Source of the DNA: Natrinema soli
Lineage (GTDB): Archaea > Halobacteriota > Halobacteria > Halobacteriales > Natrialbaceae
DNA: 6,016 nt
Direction of reading: 5' to 3'
Assembly: GCF_028618695.1 (NCBI RefSeq)
Contig: NZ_JAQIVI010000633.1
Coordinates: 1-6,016 of the forward strand
Below the pieces are notes generated by a model that saw only the letters and a program-made list of their open reading frames with translations, was not told the DNA's origin and made no database searches. Made by a program: the position numbers and the translations under genes. How positions within the stretch are numbered: the stretch's first letter is position 1; every line of letters starts with the position of its first letter. Positions 4,618 to 6,016 of the stretch are shown one piece after another.

Positions 4618-4983
4618 ATGAGTGACTCCGAGGACGAGCCGTCGCTGCGGGAACGGGTCGAGAAGTGGTTGGCCCGGGAGATGCCGATCATCCAGATGCA
4701 CGGCGGGACCAGCGCGGTGCGCGCGGCCGATCCCGAGACCGGCGAGGTCGTCATCGAACTCGGCGGCGGCTGCAAGGGCTGTTCGGTCAGCGACGTGACG
4801 ACGGGTAACATCGAGGCCGAACTCATCACGTGGCCCGAGATCAGCGAGGTGACGATTCGGGTGCCCGACGCGCGCGACAGTCTCGGCGGTCCCGACCAGC
4901 CCGAGTCGATCATGGGCGTCGACCGGACCGAGGGCGGCCGCGGCGACTGGGGATCGTCGAATCCGGGGAAAGATCACCTTTGA
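4618..4983 (+). CDS. NifU C-terminal-domain protein (Fe-S cluster scaffold/carrier)
   Basis: This 121-residue cytoplasmic protein consists mostly of one NifU-like (Nfu) domain at about residues 8-85. Nfu domains hold a transient iron-sulfur cluster, usually between two subunits, and pass it to target enzymes. The expected cluster ligands are Cys52 and Cys55 in GGGCKGCSVSD (49-59), which matches the family's CxxC after a 'V-x-I/V-E-L-G-G' strand. The following helix, TGNIEAELI, matches the usual '...GIE..L' helix. The domain begins with the usual amphipathic helix (LRERVEKWLAREMPIIQMHGG), where bacterial versions have a '..lrp.l..dGGd' segment. Residues 86-121 are an acidic, Gly/Pro-rich tail, probably disordered and typical of haloarchaeal proteins. 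There is no NifU N-terminal or ferredoxin domain. The gene has its own promoter and is not linked to suf genes in this window. Confidence 0.88.
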   Translation: MSDSEDEPSLRERVEKWLAREMPIIQMHGGTSAVRAADPETGEVVIELGGGCKGCSVSDVTTGNIEAELITWPEISEVTIRVPDARDSLGGPDQPESIMGVDRTEGGRGDWGSSNPGKDHL

Positions 4984-5061
4984 GATCCGTCGAGACGGCC
5001 TTCGCTCGGCAGCACGTGGGCGTGTGGCCGTCGTTGACAGGGGCGGCTAGTTTTGGCAAGT

Positions 5062-5076
5062 CCTATATCCTTTTAC
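5062..5076 (+). promoter_or_regulatory. Promoter of the ACT-hom operon
   Basis: The AT-rich stretch CCTATATCCTTTTAC offers two overlapping TATA-like cores. TTTTAC (5071-5076) is centred 28 nt before the ATG at 5102. TATAT (5064-5068) would start transcription about 8 nt earlier. Either start gives a leader of about 40-48 nt before the ACT gene, unlike the leaderless genes upstream. Confidence 0.5.
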
Positions 5077-5101
5077 GCGCCCCGTACGGACATCAGATAC
5101 T

Positions 5102-5149
5102 ATGACGACGAGTAGACGCCCGCAGGCAGGAGGTGCCATCGATGGGTGA
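5102..5149 (+). CDS. Possible 15-codon upstream ORF (leader peptide) of the ACT-hom operon
   Basis: ATG at 5102 opens a frame reading MTTSRRPQAGGAIDG and stops with TGA at 5147-5149. It sits about 28 nt after a TATA-like TTTTAC, where transcription would be expected to begin, so it could be read as a leaderless start. It runs in a different frame from the ACT gene, spans that gene's Shine-Dalgarno sequence (5129-5135), and ends 5 bases past its ATG (5142-5144). Translation of it would pass over the ACT start site. There is no dense run of Thr, Ile or Met codons as in classical attenuator leaders (two Thr, one Ile). It may equally be a chance ORF within a 5' leader. Confidence 0.35.
   Translation: MTTSRRPQAGGAIDG
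5129..5135 (+). promoter_or_regulatory. Shine-Dalgarno site of the ACT-domain gene
   Basis: GGAGGTG is a strong match to the 16S rRNA anti-Shine-Dalgarno sequence and ends 6 nt before ATG 5142. It decides the start: an in-frame GTG at 5133 lies inside the site itself and is unlikely to be used. The start codon lies in the perfect palindrome CCATCGATGG (5136-5145). Confidence 0.8.
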
Positions 5150-5705
5150 TGCGCCCGAATCCGAGGATAAACCCGACGCCGAGACCGACGGCGGCGTCCG
5201 CGCCTATACCGTCCGGCTCGAGCTCGTCGACGAACCCGGCGAGTTGCTTCGCGCGCTCGCGCCGATCGCCGACAACGGCGGCAATCTGCTGAGTATTCAC
5301 CACGAACGCGGTAACATCACGCCTCGCGGGCACATCCCCGTCGAGGTCGACATCGAGTGTCCGCCCGACCGGTTCGACGGGATCGTCGAGGCGCTGCGCG
5401 ACGCCGGCGTCAACGTCATTCAGGCCGGCGAGGAACACTACGGCGAGGAGATCAACGTCATCCTGATCGGCCATCTCGTGGAAACCGACCTCTCGAACAC
5501 GCTCTCGCGCATCGAAGACGAGGCCGAGGCCGTCGTGGAGGACCTCTCCCTGGCCGCGCCCGACGGGACCGAAGCCGTCGCGAGCGCTCGAGCGCGACTC
5601 GCGGTCAACTCCGGGCGGTCCGCGGCGGTGCTCGCAGCCATCCGTTCGATCGGGACGGACAAGGAGCTAACCGTCATCGAACCCCTCGTCGGAGGTGAGA
5701 CCTGA
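5142..5705 (+). CDS. ACT-domain protein, predicted allosteric regulator of homoserine dehydrogenase
   Basis: This is a 187-residue cytoplasmic protein. After an acidic tail (1-18) comes a clear ACT domain at about residues 19-97. It has the ligand-loop residues LVDEPGELLRAL (28-39), where Asp30, Glu31, Pro32 and Gly33 form the usual turn, and GGNLLSI (46-52). A second, less typical ACT-like region runs from about 104 to 182 (INVILIGH, ending TVIEPL). ACT domains bind amino acids and control metabolic enzymes. Proteins of this layout are encoded beside homoserine dehydrogenase in archaea and are predicted to be its regulator; the enzyme here begins without a visible regulatory domain. The ligand is probably threonine, isoleucine or another aspartate-family product, which is inference. 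The TGA stop shares its A with the ATG of the next gene (TGATG), so the two are translationally coupled in one operon. A strong Shine-Dalgarno site supports the chosen start. Confidence 0.9.
   Translation: MGDAPESEDKPDAETDGGVRAYTVRLELVDEPGELLRALAPIADNGGNLLSIHHERGNITPRGHIPVEVDIECPPDRFDGIVEALRDAGVNVIQAGEEHYGEEINVILIGHLVETDLSNTLSRIEDEAEAVVEDLSLAAPDGTEAVASARARLAVNSGRSAAVLAAIRSIGTDKELTVIEPLVGGET
5691..5698 (+). promoter_or_regulatory. Shine-Dalgarno site of homoserine dehydrogenase
   Basis: GGAGGTGA lies inside the end of the ACT gene and ends 6 nt before ATG 5705. Together with the overlapping stop/start (TGATG) it supports coupled translation and fixes the start of the downstream gene. Confidence 0.8.
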
Positions 5706-6016
5706 TGGAGCTCGCGATTCTCGGTGCCGGTGACGTCGGCCGATCCGTGGCCGATCTCGCGGCCGAATACGGCCACGACGTCGTCGCGCTCGCCGACTCC
5801 ACCAGCGCCGCGGTCGATCCGGACGGCATCGCCGTTCAGGACGCCCTCGAGCGCAAGGTCGGTGGCGAATCCGTCGGCACCGCCGATCCCGCGGACGTCT
5901 TCGAAACGAACTACGACGTGCTGGTCGAAGCGACGCCGACGACGCTCGGCGACGCCGAACCCGGTTTCTCGCACGTCCGGCGGGCGCTCGAGGCCGACCG
6001 TCACGTCGTCCTGGCG
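5705..6016 (+). CDS. hom: Homoserine dehydrogenase, N-terminal part
   Basis: The open frame runs from ATG 5705 to the window edge, giving 104 codons with no stop. The N-terminus is MELAILGAGDVGRSVADLAA, with the Rossmann nucleotide motif GAGDVG (residues 7-12), followed by VVALADSTSA as the second strand. DVLVEATPTTLGDAEPG (71-87), then HVRRALEADRHVVLA (90-104), matches the conserved block of homoserine dehydrogenases; the family usually continues into an NKGP-type sequence, which is off the edge. The enzyme reduces aspartate-4-semialdehyde to homoserine with NAD(P)H, the step leading to threonine, methionine and isoleucine. No ACT domain is visible at the N-terminus, and the upstream ACT gene may supply regulation in trans. 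The strand motif and neighbour make the call firm, although the catalytic lysine region is missing from the window. Confidence 0.9.
   Translation, partial: MELAILGAGDVGRSVADLAAEYGHDVVALADSTSAAVDPDGIAVQDALERKVGGESVGTADPADVFETNYDVLVEATPTTLGDAEPGFSHVRRALEADRHVVLA

Noticed and set aside
4987..4998. CCGTC-GA-GACGG hairpin after the NifU gene
   Set aside because: A two-base loop is too tight to fold well and no T-run follows, so I do not call a terminator.

Overview
The window looks like chromosomal DNA of a haloarchaeon. It is GC-rich with a strong G/C bias at third codon positions. The encoded proteins are very acidic (many Asp/Glu, few Lys). Several genes have an AT-rich TATA-like box about 27-30 nt before the start codon and no Shine-Dalgarno sequence, which is the usual layout for leaderless haloarchaeal transcripts. 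Proteins of this type (haloarchaeal USP pairs, a PGF-CTERM protein, an ACT-hom pair) fit the class Halobacteria. I suspect the Natrinema/Haloterrigena group, but I cannot prove a genus from this sequence.

Layout. (1) Positions 1-76, minus strand: the N-terminus of a short-chain dehydrogenase/reductase, cut by the window edge. (2) 77-290: a divergent intergenic region with six degenerate 20-bp units. (3) 291-752 and 967-1431: two paralogous universal stress proteins. The 214-bp gap between them holds an 83-85-bp imperfect dyad with two nested pairs of arms around one centre. (4) 1487-1918, minus strand: a small helical protein of unknown function with a His-rich motif. An inverted repeat overlaps its promoter. 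(5) 1919-2140: a divergent regulatory region with a tandem 17-bp repeat and two further palindromes. (6) 2141-3118: a ROK-family sugar kinase (glucokinase-like). (7) 3217-4557: a secreted LVIVD-repeat beta-propeller with a Tat signal at the N-terminus and a PGF-CTERM-like anchor at the C-terminus. (8) 4618-4983: a NifU C-terminal-domain protein for iron-sulfur cluster work. (9) 5142-5705 and 5705-6016 (cut): an ACT-domain regulator overlapping homoserine dehydrogenase, preceded by a possible 15-codon upstream ORF.

How the genes relate. Only the ACT-hom pair is clearly an operon with a shared job: amino-acid sensing and the branch point to threonine and methionine. The other genes each appear to have their own promoter. 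The two USPs are a local duplication whose upstream regions have diverged. I see no CRISPR array, transposase, tRNA or rRNA. The least explained material is between the genes: the 20-bp phased repeat, the concentric dyad, the operator-like palindromes and the upstream ORF.
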